64,000 nucleotides of DNA from Mycobacterium sp. 1164966.3. GTDB lineage: Bacteria > Actinomycetota > Actinomycetes > Mycobacteriales > Mycobacteriaceae. The notes beneath the pieces were generated by a model. The model was not told where the DNA came from, made no database searches, and was given only the letters and a program-made list of their open reading frames with translations. Positions within the stretch are counted from its first letter, which is position 1. Every line of letters begins with the position of its first letter. A program made the translations under genes and the position numbers. Where the stretch lies: contig NZ_LZSG01000008.1 of NCBI RefSeq assembly GCF_001665395.1, forward strand, positions 1 to 64,000, read 5' to 3'. This document shows positions 33,245 to 43,130 of the stretch, piece by piece.

Positions 33245-34768
33245 GTGGGTGGCGAGTTGACGCCGGATAGGTCGCACAGCGCGGACGGATCGACATCCGG
33301 CCACGCGGTGGTTGTCGCCGGAGGCGGTCCGACGGGCCTGATGTTGGCCGGTGAATTGGCCCTGGCCGGAGTCGACGTCGCCGTCGTCGAGCGCCGGGCC
33401 AATCAGGACCTGATCGGCTCGCGGGCTGGGGGCCTGCATTCGCGTACCATCGAGATCCTCGACCAGCGCGGAATCGCCGACCGGTTCTTGGCAGCGGGTC
33501 AGGTGGCGCAGGTCGCTGGATATGCCCAAATTCGGCTGGACATCAGCGACTTTCCCACCCGGCATCCCTACGGACTCGCGTTGTGGCAAGAGCACATCGA
33601 ACGCATCCTGGCCGAGTGGGTCGCAGAGCTCAAGGTCCCGATCTATCGCGGATACGACGTGACGGGTATCGCTCAAGACGGCACCGGCGTGGACGTCGCA
33701 CTGGAGGGCGGTCGGTCGCTGCGCACGAGGTATCTGGTCGGCTGCGACGGAGGGCGCAGCGTGGTTCGCAAAGCAGCCGGCATCGAATTCCCAGGTTGGG
33801 ATCCGACGACGAGCTATCTGCTCGCCGAGGTCGAGATGGATTTCGACCCGGACAAACCACCGGAATGGGGCATCCGCCACGATGCCCTCGGCGTGCATTC
33901 GATGAGCGTCGAGGACAGCGGCTCGGTGCGGCTCATGGTGACCGAGCAGCACTTGCGAACCGGAGGAGAGCCGACGCTGGCCGAGTTGAGCGAGGCGCTC
34001 ATCGCCGTGTATGGCACGGATTACGAGATCCACAGTCCCGCTTGGATTTCCAGATTCACCGACGCGGCGCGGCAGGCCGCGATCTATCGGCACAAAAGAA
34101 TACTGCTCGCCGGCGATGCCGCACACGTGCATCACCCGGTGGGTGGACAGGGCCTCAACACCGGTGTGCAAGACGCGGTGAACCTGGGCTGGAAGCTTGC
34201 CCAGGTGGTCAATCACACCTCACCCGACAGCTTGCTGGATACCTACCATGCCGAGCGGCACCCGGTCGCCGCGCGGGTGCTGCGCAACGCAATGGCGCAG
34301 ATGGCGCTGCTTCGCGCCGACGATCGCACCAAGGCGATGCGCGACGTCGTTGCCGAACTCCTGGGCATGGAAGAGCCGCGCAAGCGCTTCGCCGCGATGA
34401 TGTCCGGTCTGGACATTCGCTACGACCTCGGCGACGGGCACCCACTGCTGGGGCGCCGCATGCCTGATCTCGACGTCGTCACCGCAAATGGTTCGGTGCG
34501 CGTCTTCACACTGCTGCGTGAGGCCCAGCCGGTGCTGCTCAACCTCGGTGATCCCGGCGGCTTCGACATCGCTGCCTGGAGCGGTCGTGTTCGATCGGTT
34601 GACGCGAAATACGTTGGTGACTGGGAGCTTCCGGTATTGGGCGTGGTCACCGCTCCCGTTGCGGTGTTGATCAGGCCGGACGGATACGTTGCCTGGACGG
34701 GAGATTCTTACCGCGACGGACTCGCTGAAGCACTCACGACGTGGTTCGGGCCGCCTACTGGGGACTAA
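33245..34768 (+). CDS. Class A flavin monooxygenase (aromatic hydroxylase / rifampicin-oxygenase type)
   Basis: A 507-residue FAD monooxygenase. It has the dinucleotide motif VVAGGGPTGLMLAGELALAG (about 24-43), the ERR end of that fold, the DG motif YLVGCDGGRSVVRKAAG, and the GD motif LLAGDAAHVHHPVGGQGLN. The C-terminal thioredoxin-like domain (about 395-500) is as in polyketide aromatic hydroxylases and rifampicin monooxygenase. It uses NAD(P)H and O2. A drug substrate is possible but not shown by sequence. Confidence 0.85.
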   Translation: MGGELTPDRSHSADGSTSGHAVVVAGGGPTGLMLAGELALAGVDVAVVERRANQDLIGSRAGGLHSRTIEILDQRGIADRFLAAGQVAQVAGYAQIRLDISDFPTRHPYGLALWQEHIERILAEWVAELKVPIYRGYDVTGIAQDGTGVDVALEGGRSLRTRYLVGCDGGRSVVRKAAGIEFPGWDPTTSYLLAEVEMDFDPDKPPEWGIRHDALGVHSMSVEDSGSVRLMVTEQHLRTGGEPTLAELSEALIAVYGTDYEIHSPAWISRFTDAARQAAIYRHKRILLAGDAAHVHHPVGGQGLNTGVQDAVNLGWKLAQVVNHTSPDSLLDTYHAERHPVAARVLRNAMAQMALLRADDRTKAMRDVVAELLGMEEPRKRFAAMMSGLDIRYDLGDGHPLLGRRMPDLDVVTANGSVRVFTLLREAQPVLLNLGDPGGFDIAAWSGRVRSVDAKYVGDWELPVLGVVTAPVAVLIRPDGYVAWTGDSYRDGLAEALTTWFGPPTGD

Positions 34769-35175
34769 GCGCCAGGCCCGTGGGCATAGCGAGGCCGCAC
34801 ATATGTGCGTCGTCTATGAGGTGAACTCCCCTGAAACTGACGCCTCTGCCTGAGGGGTGTCGGCGTCCACCGGTGATTTCAAACGAAACACGTTGGCGCA
34901 GTGCTAGATATCTAGCCAGCCGGGCGTCGAATACATGGCCGTGCGTGACGCTCGGCTACCTTCGCAATGGTCATAGAAAACTCCAAACATATTAATTCAC
35001 AACATCATTCACGCCACATTCAAATGGATCGGCAAAATGAACGGTTGTCGACAACGCAATGAATTAGCGCGCGGGAAGTTGTCATTCCCGGATGCGGCTG
35101 ACCTACCCTCGCAGGTGGTTCGGTGACAGCGCCGTCACTGAAACTCATTGATGAAACGGGTTTTTGAGGAGCAAC
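34769..35175. other. AT-richer region upstream of the PE/PPE genes
   Basis: About 400 bases without a gene. The section 34975-35060 is clearly less GC-rich than its surroundings. A weak hairpin (CCCCT/AGGGG, 34828-34856) follows the monooxygenase and may terminate it. The PE promoter should lie in the last 150 bases; a ribosome site (GAGGAG) is at about 35165-35170. Confidence 0.4.
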
Positions 35176-35475
35176 ATGTCGATGGTTATCGCAGAGCCGC
35201 AGGTGCTTGCCGTGACCGCTGCGGAAATGCAAGCCTTGAATGCATCGGTCTGGGCCGAAAACGTGGCCGCGGCAGTCCCGACGACTGGAGTGGTGCCGGC
35301 CGCAGCCGACGTGGTGTCCATCCTGACTGCTGTGCAATTCGCCTCCCATGCAAGGCTTTACCAAGAAATAAGCGCTCAGGCCGCAGCGATCCGCGAGCAA
35401 TTGGCAACCACGCTGGAGATCAGCGCCGGATCGTATGCGGCCACCGAGGCTGCGAACGCGACCGCGGTGGCCTAG
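35176..35475 (+). CDS. PE family protein
   Basis: A 99-residue PE protein, the size of the PE domain alone. It has the helical hairpin pattern (MSMVIAEPQVLAVTAAEMQA, then SVWAENVAAAVPTTGVVP) and a type VII secretion signal SYAATE (YxxxE) near the C terminus. The motif is written EP rather than PE. It pairs with the PPE protein encoded 11 bases downstream, forming a heterodimer exported by an ESX system. No ESX genes lie in this window. Confidence 0.9.
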   Translation: MSMVIAEPQVLAVTAAEMQALNASVWAENVAAAVPTTGVVPAAADVVSILTAVQFASHARLYQEISAQAAAIREQLATTLEISAGSYAATEAANATAVA

Positions 35476-35486
35476 GCGGATCAACT

Positions 35487-36707
35487 ATGGTCGATTTCGG
35501 GTTGTTACCGCCGGAGATCAACTCCGCGCTGATGTACTCCGGTCCAGGCTCTGCTCCGATGCTCGCCGCCGCGGCGGCGTGGAAGGCGCTGGCCAGCGAA
35601 CTGCACACCACCGCGTCCGCCTACGCGACGCTGATAAACGGCTTGACCGACGGGCCGTGGCAGGGACCATCCGCGGCATCCATGACTGCGGCCGCGTTCC
35701 CCCAGCTGGCATGGCTGAGCGGCACCGGCGGACAAGCCGATGAGGTCGCCGGCCAGGCCGCAGCGGCGGCGGGCGCCTATGAGGCGGCGTTCGCCCAAAC
35801 CGTCCCGCCGCTGGAGATCGCGGCCAACCGCACCTTATTGATGGCGCTGCTGGCGACAAACTTCCTCGGTCAGAACACCGCCGCGATTGCGGCCACCGAG
35901 GCCCAATACGCCGAGATGTGGGCACAGGACGCGGCCGCGATGTACGGATACGCGGGGACTTCGGCGACGGCGTCGACGCTGACGCCGTTCAGGCCGGCAA
36001 CACAGGCCACCAACCCCGCCGGACTGGCCGGCCAGGCCGCTGCCGTCGGCCGAGCTGTCGCAACCGGCACGGGCGTCAACGCCGAAAGCCTGAAAGCAAT
36101 CCCGAGCACGCTGCAGAGTCTGGCCGGCGTGACGAGTACGCCGCCCGGAACGGCCGATATCACTGCTGCGCTCAACCCGCTCGGCCTGAGCTTGACCTCC
36201 AACGGCAGCGGGATCGTCGTGGATGGGGTGTTGGGCGATCTTCTGAAGGGCCTGACTGGATCGTCGACATTGAGCGCCAGCACCCCGTTCGACACATTCA
36301 TCAGGCTGATTTCGCCCGTGCGGCTTTTCACAACCTCGTTCAAAGACATCCAAGGCCTCAGCCAGGCGCTGTTGCCACAGGCGGCCAAGGCGGCCCCGGA
36401 GATAGCCAAAGCCATAGAGTCGGTACCCCATGCGTTCCCCAACGTGATGGGCGGTGCGGCAGCAGGGGTTGGTCGGGCGATGTCGGTCGGCGGATTGTCG
36501 GTTCCGTCGGCGTGGGCCGGAGCCGCGCCGACGCCGACCACACCACTTGTGACTCTGAACGGACTCGCGGGAGCCGGGGAACCGGCGACCAACGCGTTCA
36601 ACGGACTGCCGTTGTTGGGCGGTGGACGCGGTGCACCGGTCCCGTTCGCCGCTCCCAAATACGGGTTCAAGCCGACGGTGGTGGCACAGCCGCCGGCCGG
36701 GGGATGA
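35487..36707 (+). CDS. PPE family protein, SVP subgroup
   Basis: A 406-residue PPE protein. The conserved N-terminal domain begins VDFGLLPPEINSALMYSGPG and contains DGPWQGPSAASM, the WxG turn that binds the EspG chaperone. The SVP motif lies at about 332-344 (MSVGGLSVPSAWA), placing it in the PPE-SVP group, which is typical of slow-growing mycobacteria and often ESX-5 exported. ATG 35487 is the natural start; a longer frame would overlap the PE gene. Confidence 0.92.
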   Translation: MVDFGLLPPEINSALMYSGPGSAPMLAAAAAWKALASELHTTASAYATLINGLTDGPWQGPSAASMTAAAFPQLAWLSGTGGQADEVAGQAAAAAGAYEAAFAQTVPPLEIAANRTLLMALLATNFLGQNTAAIAATEAQYAEMWAQDAAAMYGYAGTSATASTLTPFRPATQATNPAGLAGQAAAVGRAVATGTGVNAESLKAIPSTLQSLAGVTSTPPGTADITAALNPLGLSLTSNGSGIVVDGVLGDLLKGLTGSSTLSASTPFDTFIRLISPVRLFTTSFKDIQGLSQALLPQAAKAAPEIAKAIESVPHAFPNVMGGAAAGVGRAMSVGGLSVPSAWAGAAPTPTTPLVTLNGLAGAGEPATNAFNGLPLLGGGRGAPVPFAAPKYGFKPTVVAQPPAGG

Positions 36708-36723
36708 TGCGGCGCGCGCGATG

Positions 36724-38544
36724 TCAGAAGGCGTCGTCAGCCACGTCCATCAACTCGATGTCGACGTTCTCGACCACAACTCGGGTCGCAGAGATCGCCG
36801 GCAGGATGGTCTTGGCGAAGAATGCGGCGGCGGCGATCTTGCCACGATAGAACGACTCATCGGAGCCGGCATCGATTGCGGCGGCAGCGATCTCGGCCTG
36901 CACCAGCAGGCGCCACCCAATGAGCAGGTCGCCGACGGCGTGCAAAAAAGCCACCGACACCAGCCCGATCTTGTACAGTTCGGTGGGATTACGTTCTGCC
37001 GCAAAAAGATACGTGGTAAGGGTGCCCGTCATCGCCTGGACGTCCGACAGGGCCGCCGCCAGCAGCGCGCGCTCGGCCTTGAACCGGTCGCCGGCGATGT
37101 TATCGATGAACGTCGTGATCTGCCCAGCGACGTGCCCGAAGGCGACACCCCGGTCGCGCGCCACCTTGCGAAAGATGAAGTCCAGCGACTGGATCGCGGT
37201 CGTGCCCTCGTACAGCGAGTCGATCCTGGTGTCCCGGATGTACTGTTCGATGGGATAGTCCTTCAAAAAGCCCGACCCGCCCAGTGTTTGCAGGCTTTCG
37301 TTGATCCACTGGTAGGACTTCTCGGATCCGACGCCCTTGATGATGGGTAGCAGAAGATCATGCACACGTGCGGCCAAATCGGCGTCCACTCCGTCCACCA
37401 GCGCAACTCCGGACTCGTACTGGTAGGCGGCCGCGTACATGTACAGTGCGCGCAACCCTTCGGCATAGGCCTTCTGCAACATGAGACTTCGCCGCACGTC
37501 CGGGTGGCGGGTTATCGGTACCCGCGGCGCCGTCTTGTCCATGAAACGACTCAGGTCTGGTCCCTGCACCCGTTGCTGCGCATAGTCGAGTGCGTGCAGA
37601 TACGCAGTCGACAAGGTTCCGATTGACTTGATACCGACCATCATTCGCGCGTACTGAATGGCCTTGAACATCTGCGCGATGCCGTTGTGTACGTCGCCGA
37701 CCAAGTACCCGACGGCCGGAATGCCATTAGCGCCAAAGGTCAATTCGCAGGTCGGCGAGGCCTTGATGCCCATCTTGTCTTCCAGCGCCGTCGCGAACAC
37801 GCCGTTGCGTTCGCGGAGATCCAGCGTGTCCGGGTCGAAGAGCAATTTCGGAACGTAGAACAGGCTCAGGCCCTTCGTGCCGGGTCCGGCACCCTCCGGC
37901 CGCGCCAGCACGAGGTGGAACAGGTTCTCCGCAGTGTCACCGACGTCGCCCCCGGAGATGAACCGCTTCACCCCCTCGATATGCCAGGTGCCGTCCGGTT
38001 GCGGTATTGCCCTGGTGCGCCCAGCGCCGACGTCAGAACCCGCGTCGGGCTCGGTCAGGGCCATCGTTCCCGTCCAGCCGCGATCCAAACCCACACGCGC
38101 CCATTGCTTCTGCTGTTCGGTACCGACCAGCGCGAGCACCTGGGACATGAGCGGCGTGCTGTACCACTGAATGGCGGGGTTGGCGCAGATCATCATCTCG
38201 TTGACAGCCCAAGTCAGTGGAGCCGGTGCCGACATTCCGCCGATCGCCTCGGACATTCCGATTCGCCACCATCCGGCGTCCTTGAACGCGGCAACGGCCG
38301 GTCGCACGGAATCCGGCACCGCAATGGTGTGCTCATCGGGAAGGAAGCGCGGCGGGTTGCGATCGGCTGCGACGAACGAGGCCGCGATCGGCCCCTCGGC
38401 CAGCCGCGCCACCTCGCGGAGGATCTCACGCACCGTCGCGGTGTCCAGGTCACCGTAGGCGCCCGAATCGAGCACGGCGTCGAGACCGAGAACCTCGAAC
38501 AGGTTGAACTCCAGGTCTCGCAGATTCGCTCGGTAATGACCCAT
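36724..38544 (-). CDS. FadE5-like broad-range acyl-CoA dehydrogenase
   Basis: A 606-residue acyl-CoA dehydrogenase, longer than the common 380-400-residue type because of an extra C-terminal domain (about 460-606), as in FadE5. Motifs are [37 protein letters not shown] and the FAD-contacting [13 protein letters not shown]. FadE5 handles a wide range of acyl-CoA chain lengths in mycobacteria. The start [20 protein letters not shown] is the family N terminus; longer frames add unrelated sequence. It is convergent with the PPE gene, 16 bases apart. Confidence 0.88.
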   Translation of the reverse strand: MGHYRANLRDLEFNLFEVLGLDAVLDSGAYGDLDTATVREILREVARLAEGPIAASFVAADRNPPRFLPDEHTIAVPDSVRPAVAAFKDAGWWRIGMSEAIGGMSAPAPLTWAVNEMMICANPAIQWYSTPLMSQVLALVGTEQQKQWARVGLDRGWTGTMALTEPDAGSDVGAGRTRAIPQPDGTWHIEGVKRFISGGDVGDTAENLFHLVLARPEGAGPGTKGLSLFYVPKLLFDPDTLDLRERNGVFATALEDKMGIKASPTCELTFGANGIPAVGYLVGDVHNGIAQMFKAIQYARMMVGIKSIGTLSTAYLHALDYAQQRVQGPDLSRFMDKTAPRVPITRHPDVRRSLMLQKAYAEGLRALYMYAAAYQYESGVALVDGVDADLAARVHDLLLPIIKGVGSEKSYQWINESLQTLGGSGFLKDYPIEQYIRDTRIDSLYEGTTAIQSLDFIFRKVARDRGVAFGHVAGQITTFIDNIAGDRFKAERALLAAALSDVQAMTGTLTTYLFAAERNPTELYKIGLVSVAFLHAVGDLLIGWRLLVQAEIAAAAIDAGSDESFYRGKIAAAAFFAKTILPAISATRVVVENVDIELMDVADDAF

Positions 38545-38708
38545 CGCTGTCCTCCACACATTCACAAAACGCGGTTTCAGCACCCCTCGGCCGCTCTGCG
38601 ACAAAGATCCTCCTCTAACGGGCAGTCGCCCGCCCCCGTTTTGCGAAATCGATTCGGCTGACCGGCTCGCCCAAGTTCGCATATCGCGACGTCGGTGGGT
38701 GTTCAATC

Positions 38709-39896
38709 ATGAGCGTGTTTGATCGCGGACCTGCAGCCGGAACTCCGACGCTGCCGATAGACCTCTACAGCAGGGAGACGCTGCTCAAGCCCGTCGAGAC
38801 CTACCGACGGATCCGCGATGCGGGAGCCGCGGTGTGGCTGCCAAAGCACCGGTCCTGGGTCATGGGCCGCTACCGGGATGTCCGCCAAGCGCTCGGCGAC
38901 GACAAGACCTACTGCAGCGGCGACGGTGTCGCTGCCAATCCGATCACCAATATCCTGGCCGCGGGTACCACGCTCGCCAGCGACGGCGACGCGCACGTCA
39001 GGCGGCGTCGCCAACTGCTGCAATCACTTTCGGCCAAAGCACTCGCCGCGGTCGACCCGATTCTGCAAGCGGAGGCATCCGCGCTTATCGATAAGCTGTG
39101 CCACCGTGACGAGTTCGACGGAGTCGCCGATTTCGCCGCGCATCTCCCCATCCGGGTAGTCGCCGATCTCGTCGGTGTCGACATCGACCACCACCGAATG
39201 CTGAACTACGGCCGCGGCGCATTCGACGTCCTGGGACCGATCAACGGTCGAACGTTGAGGGCAATGCCTACCGGATTGAGCCTGCGGCGTTATGCGCGAA
39301 CTCTCCGCTCCGAGAACGTCAAGTGCGGCGGGTGGGCGGAATCGATTCTGGCCGCGGGCCATGACGGCACTTTGAACCCGGCGGAGGCCAAGGCGATGGT
39401 GATCGATTTCATCGGCCCGAGCCTGGATACCACGATCCTGGCATCCGCCCAGCTGTTATGGAGCTTGGGCACCAACCCCGACGTATGGAGCGAGCTGCGG
39501 CGTGATCCCGATCTTGTGCCGGTCGCCACGGTCGAAGCCGTCCGCCTCGGCTCGCCGGTGCGTGGGTTCACGCGAATGATCAAGCGCGACACCGAGATCG
39601 ACGGCACTGTTCTGCGCAGGGGCCATCGCGTGGCGTTGCTCTATGCGTCAGCCAACATGGACGAAACCCAGTTCGAACGGCCTGAGGATTTCTCGTTGCA
39701 TCGCAAGGGTGCCAACCTCGGATGGGGTTTCGGTGCCCACGCCTGTGTCGGCATGTACCTGTCGAAGATGGAGATGCATGCGTTGTTGCGCGCGATGATC
39801 CCGAAAGTCGAGCAGATCAGGGTCGAGAATCCGGTTCGGTTGCTGAACAACACACTTCAAGGTTTCGAATCGCTGCTGGCAAGTTTTCGCCGGTAA
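38709..39896 (+). CDS. Cytochrome P450
   Basis: A 395-residue soluble P450. The heme loop is LGWGFGAHACVGMYLSKM with the thiolate ligand at Cys346; the ExxR of the K helix is in EAVRLGSPVRGFTR; the I helix reads MVIDFIGPSLDTT. It is divergent from the FadE5-like gene with about 160 bases between, so the two may share a promoter region. The redox partner is not encoded nearby and the substrate is unknown. Confidence 0.9.
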   Translation: MSVFDRGPAAGTPTLPIDLYSRETLLKPVETYRRIRDAGAAVWLPKHRSWVMGRYRDVRQALGDDKTYCSGDGVAANPITNILAAGTTLASDGDAHVRRRRQLLQSLSAKALAAVDPILQAEASALIDKLCHRDEFDGVADFAAHLPIRVVADLVGVDIDHHRMLNYGRGAFDVLGPINGRTLRAMPTGLSLRRYARTLRSENVKCGGWAESILAAGHDGTLNPAEAKAMVIDFIGPSLDTTILASAQLLWSLGTNPDVWSELRRDPDLVPVATVEAVRLGSPVRGFTRMIKRDTEIDGTVLRRGHRVALLYASANMDETQFERPEDFSLHRKGANLGWGFGAHACVGMYLSKMEMHALLRAMIPKVEQIRVENPVRLLNNTLQGFESLLASFRR

Positions 39897-39902
39897 GGGC
39901 GT

Positions 39903-40844
39903 TCAGATCAGATCGCTGGGCAGCTCGTCGCTCAGCATGGCCTGGGCCAGCAGCTCACCGAGCAGCGGCCCGAACTTCATCAGGTTGCTGCCGACGAATG
40001 CGACGACGCGGCCGCGGCGACTCACGGTCCACCCGTCGCCGCCGGCATCCAGCCAGGGCGCGCGCACCGTGACGCAGTTCACCTGGTCGACCGGCACCAG
40101 CGACGGGAACAGCGCGTGCACGGTCGCGGGGTCTGGCGTGACTTGGCCGAATGCCCACCGGCCCGTGCTGCCCACCGGCAGCCCGTAGCCCTCGGGTGCG
40201 GAAAGGCATGCCGCACCAACGGCATCGGGCCCTTCGTAGGTGATGCGAGTGTGCGGAAGGAACTCGACGTCGAGCGGCCCGAAGAGTGCCGGCGTCTGAA
40301 CGCCAGCACAGATGAGCACGCGATCGGCTCGCACTATCGTGCCGTCCGCAAGGACTATCGAGCCGTCGTCGGCAACCGAGGCGATCTCGTCGCGACGGAT
40401 GCTCACCCGCTGGGCCAGGGCGGTCAGCGCCCGCCGGATGCGCAAGCATCCGCCGAGCGGATCGAAAACGCCTGTCTCCCAAGGTGGAACTGCGAAGGGG
40501 ATCCGTGCCGCGATCGCCGACCGGTCAAGCCATGAGAACGTGGCGCTAGCGTCGGTCATGGCGGCTGCGACGTCGTCGCTGGGACCGGCGGCGATAAATC
40601 CTTCGGAGCCAAGCAATCGTCCCGCACCGAAATCTGCTTCCCAACGCCGCCAACCGACGCGCGCCCTGATCGCGAGCCGGCATAGCGACGGGCGCCGATG
40701 CGCGACGCGGAAAATCCGTGCGAGCCCCTTGGACTGTTCGGCAAATGGCTCGCCGCGCTCGAAGACAATCACGTCTTGTTGGCGCCGCGTCAGCTCATAC
40801 CCGGCGGCGAGCCCACATATTCCTGCACCGATGACGACAATCAC
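39903..40844 (-). CDS. DAO-type FAD-dependent oxidoreductase
   Basis: A 313-residue D-amino acid/sarcosine oxidase-fold flavoprotein. The FAD motif is IVVIGAGICGLAAGYELTRR at the very N terminus, so GTG 40844 is the natural start; the longer frame would translate the 54-bp repeats. C-terminal FAD contacts include RRGRVVAFVGSNLMKFGP. At 313 residues it is shorter than N-methyltryptophan or sarcosine oxidases (about 370-390). It is convergent with the P450 gene, 6 bases apart. Confidence 0.8.
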   Translation of the reverse strand: MIVVIGAGICGLAAGYELTRRQQDVIVFERGEPFAEQSKGLARIFRVAHRRPSLCRLAIRARVGWRRWEADFGAGRLLGSEGFIAAGPSDDVAAAMTDASATFSWLDRSAIAARIPFAVPPWETGVFDPLGGCLRIRRALTALAQRVSIRRDEIASVADDGSIVLADGTIVRADRVLICAGVQTPALFGPLDVEFLPHTRITYEGPDAVGAACLSAPEGYGLPVGSTGRWAFGQVTPDPATVHALFPSLVPVDQVNCVTVRAPWLDAGGDGWTVSRRGRVVAFVGSNLMKFGPLLGELLAQAMLSDELPSDLI

Positions 40845-40856
40845 GCGCGCTAAGTC

Positions 40857-40964
40857 CTGGTCTGATGGTGACGACCCGCCTCGCCCGGCTGCGCCGCGCT
40901 CGCGATCGCCCTGGTCTGATGGTGACGACCCGCCTCGCCCGGCTGCGCCGCGCTCGCGATCGCC
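40857..40964. repeat. 54-bp tandem repeat, two identical units
   Basis: Units 40857-40910 and 40911-40964 are identical and share CCCGGCTGCGCCGCGCTCGC with the array at 21880-21987, at the same period. They fill almost the whole 121-bp gap between the Eis-like stop and the oxidoreductase start. Each unit contains TGATG, as MIRU-type elements often do. Confidence 0.92.
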
Positions 40965-40965
40965 A

Positions 40966-42183
40966 CTAGAAGAAGAAACCCGCGAACGGTGCTTGGGGCA
41001 CGGTGAACAGCCGATCGGCCTCGGCAAGTGCCGCAGTATCGTCGGCCTGGACCAATCCGGCAACCGCGAGACCGCGCCACGTCGCACCGCCTAGAAGCAC
41101 GGTGGCAAGGCCCTCTACATCGACGTGCAGTTGGGCGGGCGAATCCGTCGGTTCGGCGCCGTCACCCGTGATCGTGAATGTGGCCGAATTGCTCTGCAAG
41201 AGTGGGTCATTCACCTCGATGTTGACGGACCCCGCTTCGGCGTATCCGCGCGCAGCCAGCGCCTGTCGGACGTCGACGATCCGAAGCCACGTTTCGTCGT
41301 ATACCGCGCGAACCTTCACGGCTCGTCGATCCGATAGCAGCAAGGGCAGCGGATCATCGAGGGGGAGCATCCAGAACATCACGCGGTCAACGAGATCCAG
41401 CCCGAACAGGAAGCGCAACAGTCCAAGGTAGGCATCAGTGGTGGGTGCGAAGAAATCCTCGACCACGATGGTGCGCTGATCACTGATGAACCACTGCTCG
41501 GTATCGACGGGCCGGTATCGGGCGAACCCCGACTCGGATCCCGGCTCGCCGTGCACCGCGATATACGAAGGCTGAGCGGATGATTCGGCGCGCAGTCGCA
41601 AGCCCTCCCACCACACTGCTGCGCGGTCAACGGATCCCGGGCGGGAAGGCCGATTGTCGGCATAAATCCTCGGCAGTACATCCCATGCTTCGGCCGGGTC
41701 CAGCAGTCGCACCGGCCCGCCGGAGCGGATGGCTGGACGAAGCACTGCCCGCGCCGTCTGAACCTCGACGCTTTGGCATGAGCTCGCCACTCCGTAGCCG
41801 TAGCGCCCATAGATCGTCGCCTCGGATGCCCGCAGCGTCGCGACCACCTCACCGCGTGCGGCGATGTCGCGCAGTTGATGACGCACTAGATCGGTGGCGA
41901 TACCTTTCCGGGTGAACGACGGCGAGACGCCGATGTGTGTCACCGCGGCGTGACTGACGATGGTTCCGCCCGGAAGTGTCAGTCCGCACGATACGGCGTC
42001 CGCGGTCCCGACGAACTGTCCGTCGACGAATGCCCCGATGGTACGGCCGGGTTCGAGCAGCTTGCTGATCTGGCCGGGCGGCAGGTTCGACAACGGAGGG
42101 AACCCGACCATGGCGGTGCGAAACAGGTTGGCCGCGGCGATGAGGTCGTCCTCGCTGTCGAGAACACGGATGTCGGCGTTCAT
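40966..42183 (-). CDS. Eis-like GNAT N-acetyltransferase
   Basis: A 405-residue protein with Eis architecture: an N-terminal GNAT domain with the acetyl-CoA loop VSPSFTRKGIATDLVRHQL (about 87-105), a catalytic-type Tyr in IYGRYGYGVAS (about 123-133), a second GNAT-like domain and a C-terminal sterol-carrier-like domain. It ends APFAGFFF with a free terminal Phe; Eis uses its C-terminal carboxylate for catalysis. Eis enzymes acetylate several amines of aminoglycosides or lysines in proteins. It is named by fold; it need not be the Rv2416c orthologue. Confidence 0.85.
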   Translation of the reverse strand: MNADIRVLDSEDDLIAAANLFRTAMVGFPPLSNLPPGQISKLLEPGRTIGAFVDGQFVGTADAVSCGLTLPGGTIVSHAAVTHIGVSPSFTRKGIATDLVRHQLRDIAARGEVVATLRASEATIYGRYGYGVASSCQSVEVQTARAVLRPAIRSGGPVRLLDPAEAWDVLPRIYADNRPSRPGSVDRAAVWWEGLRLRAESSAQPSYIAVHGEPGSESGFARYRPVDTEQWFISDQRTIVVEDFFAPTTDAYLGLLRFLFGLDLVDRVMFWMLPLDDPLPLLLSDRRAVKVRAVYDETWLRIVDVRQALAARGYAEAGSVNIEVNDPLLQSNSATFTITGDGAEPTDSPAQLHVDVEGLATVLLGGATWRGLAVAGLVQADDTAALAEADRLFTVPQAPFAGFFF

Positions 42184-42479
42184 GTGGCCATCATGTCCCG
42201 CGTCCGTCGCGGCTCTGCGAGCGGCTCGTTATTGGAGAAATTGCCGCGCACTTCGCGCACAGGTGCGGCCACAGCCGCCACATTCGTCTCTGCCGGAGAG
42301 GCATATGCCGGTTTGTCCGGCTCTGCGCGACAACCGTCGTCCGTTGCGAGATTGGCGCTGCCCATAATGCGAGTTGCATGTGTGCCCCAGGCCCGTTGTC
42401 GCGGCGAGTCGCACAAAAGACACAACCCCTGCTTCCGGGGACTGCAGTGACTGGTGAGGCCGCCGATACACTGCCGCTA
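42184..42479. other. Intergenic region upstream of the Eis-like gene
   Basis: About 300 bases between the PadR stop and the Eis-like start. I see no gene, RNA or strong palindrome; it should hold the Eis-like promoter. Confidence 0.4.
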
Positions 42480-43043
42480 TCAGGGCACCGGCGACAAACG
42501 GCGTTCCAGCACCGTTAGAGCCTGCTCGGCCCACCGAATGTTCTCTTGCTCGAACGAGATTCCGCGCAGCAATGTCAAATAGGGCCCCACACGCTCGGCA
42601 TGGGCAAGATAATCTTCCTCGGTTCGCCCGCCGAGGAGCCGCGTGCGCAACCGCTCGTAGCGTTCCAACTTCCCTGTCGCCCACTGCAAGCGCTCCACGA
42701 TGAATTCCCGCACCGTCTGCCGGTCACCGGCATCGGAAGCCTGCACCTTGACCAGGAGTTCATCGCGGATCACCGAAGGTTTTGGCGCTCTAGCGGTGAA
42801 ATGGCGGATCGCGTCGCGACCGGACTCGGTCAACGAATACATCCGCTTGTTGGGCCGGCGTTCCTGATGGACTACGCGAGCCTCGATCAGACCCTGCTCG
42901 GCCAGGCGTTCGAGCTCCCGATACAGCTGCTGCGGCGTGGCCATCCAGAAGTTCGCCGTCGAGGCATCGAAATCCTTGGCCAGGTCATATCCGGAAGATT
43001 CGCCCTCGAGGAGGGCGGCCAACACGGCATCGCGAAGCGACAT
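42480..43043 (-). CDS. PadR-family transcriptional regulator
   Basis: A 187-residue PadR protein. The winged-helix domain starts SLRDAVLAALLEGESSGYDL and includes TPQQLYRELERLAEQGLIEA and the wing RRPNKRMYSLTESGRDAI; the C-terminal helical dimerisation domain (about 95-175) follows. It is divergent from the NTF2/LLM gene pair with 87 bases between, so those genes are its likely targets. The signal is unknown. Confidence 0.87.
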   Translation of the reverse strand: MSLRDAVLAALLEGESSGYDLAKDFDASTANFWMATPQQLYRELERLAEQGLIEARVVHQERRPNKRMYSLTESGRDAIRHFTARAPKPSVIRDELLVKVQASDAGDRQTVREFIVERLQWATGKLERYERLRTRLLGGRTEEDYLAHAERVGPYLTLLRGISFEQENIRWAEQALTVLERRLSPVP

Positions 43044-43130
43044 AGCCGGATCATACAACGCAACGATTATTCAACAAAGTGACTAATCACCTATGGACAT
43101 AAATGGCGACAGCCTCTACCGTCAACTGTC

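Noticed and set aside
35148..35486. A longer PPE reading frame starting before and overlapping the PE gene.
   Set aside because: The conserved PPE N terminus begins at ATG 35487; upstream residues are the PE gene read in another frame.
39903..41087. Longer start for the DAO-type oxidoreductase including the 54-bp repeats.
   Set aside because: The FAD motif begins at GTG 40844, and the upstream residues are just translated repeats and the Eis-like 3' end.
42229..42684. Minus-strand frame between the Eis-like and PadR genes.
   Set aside because: Overlaps the PadR gene in another frame, with no motif or ribosome site.
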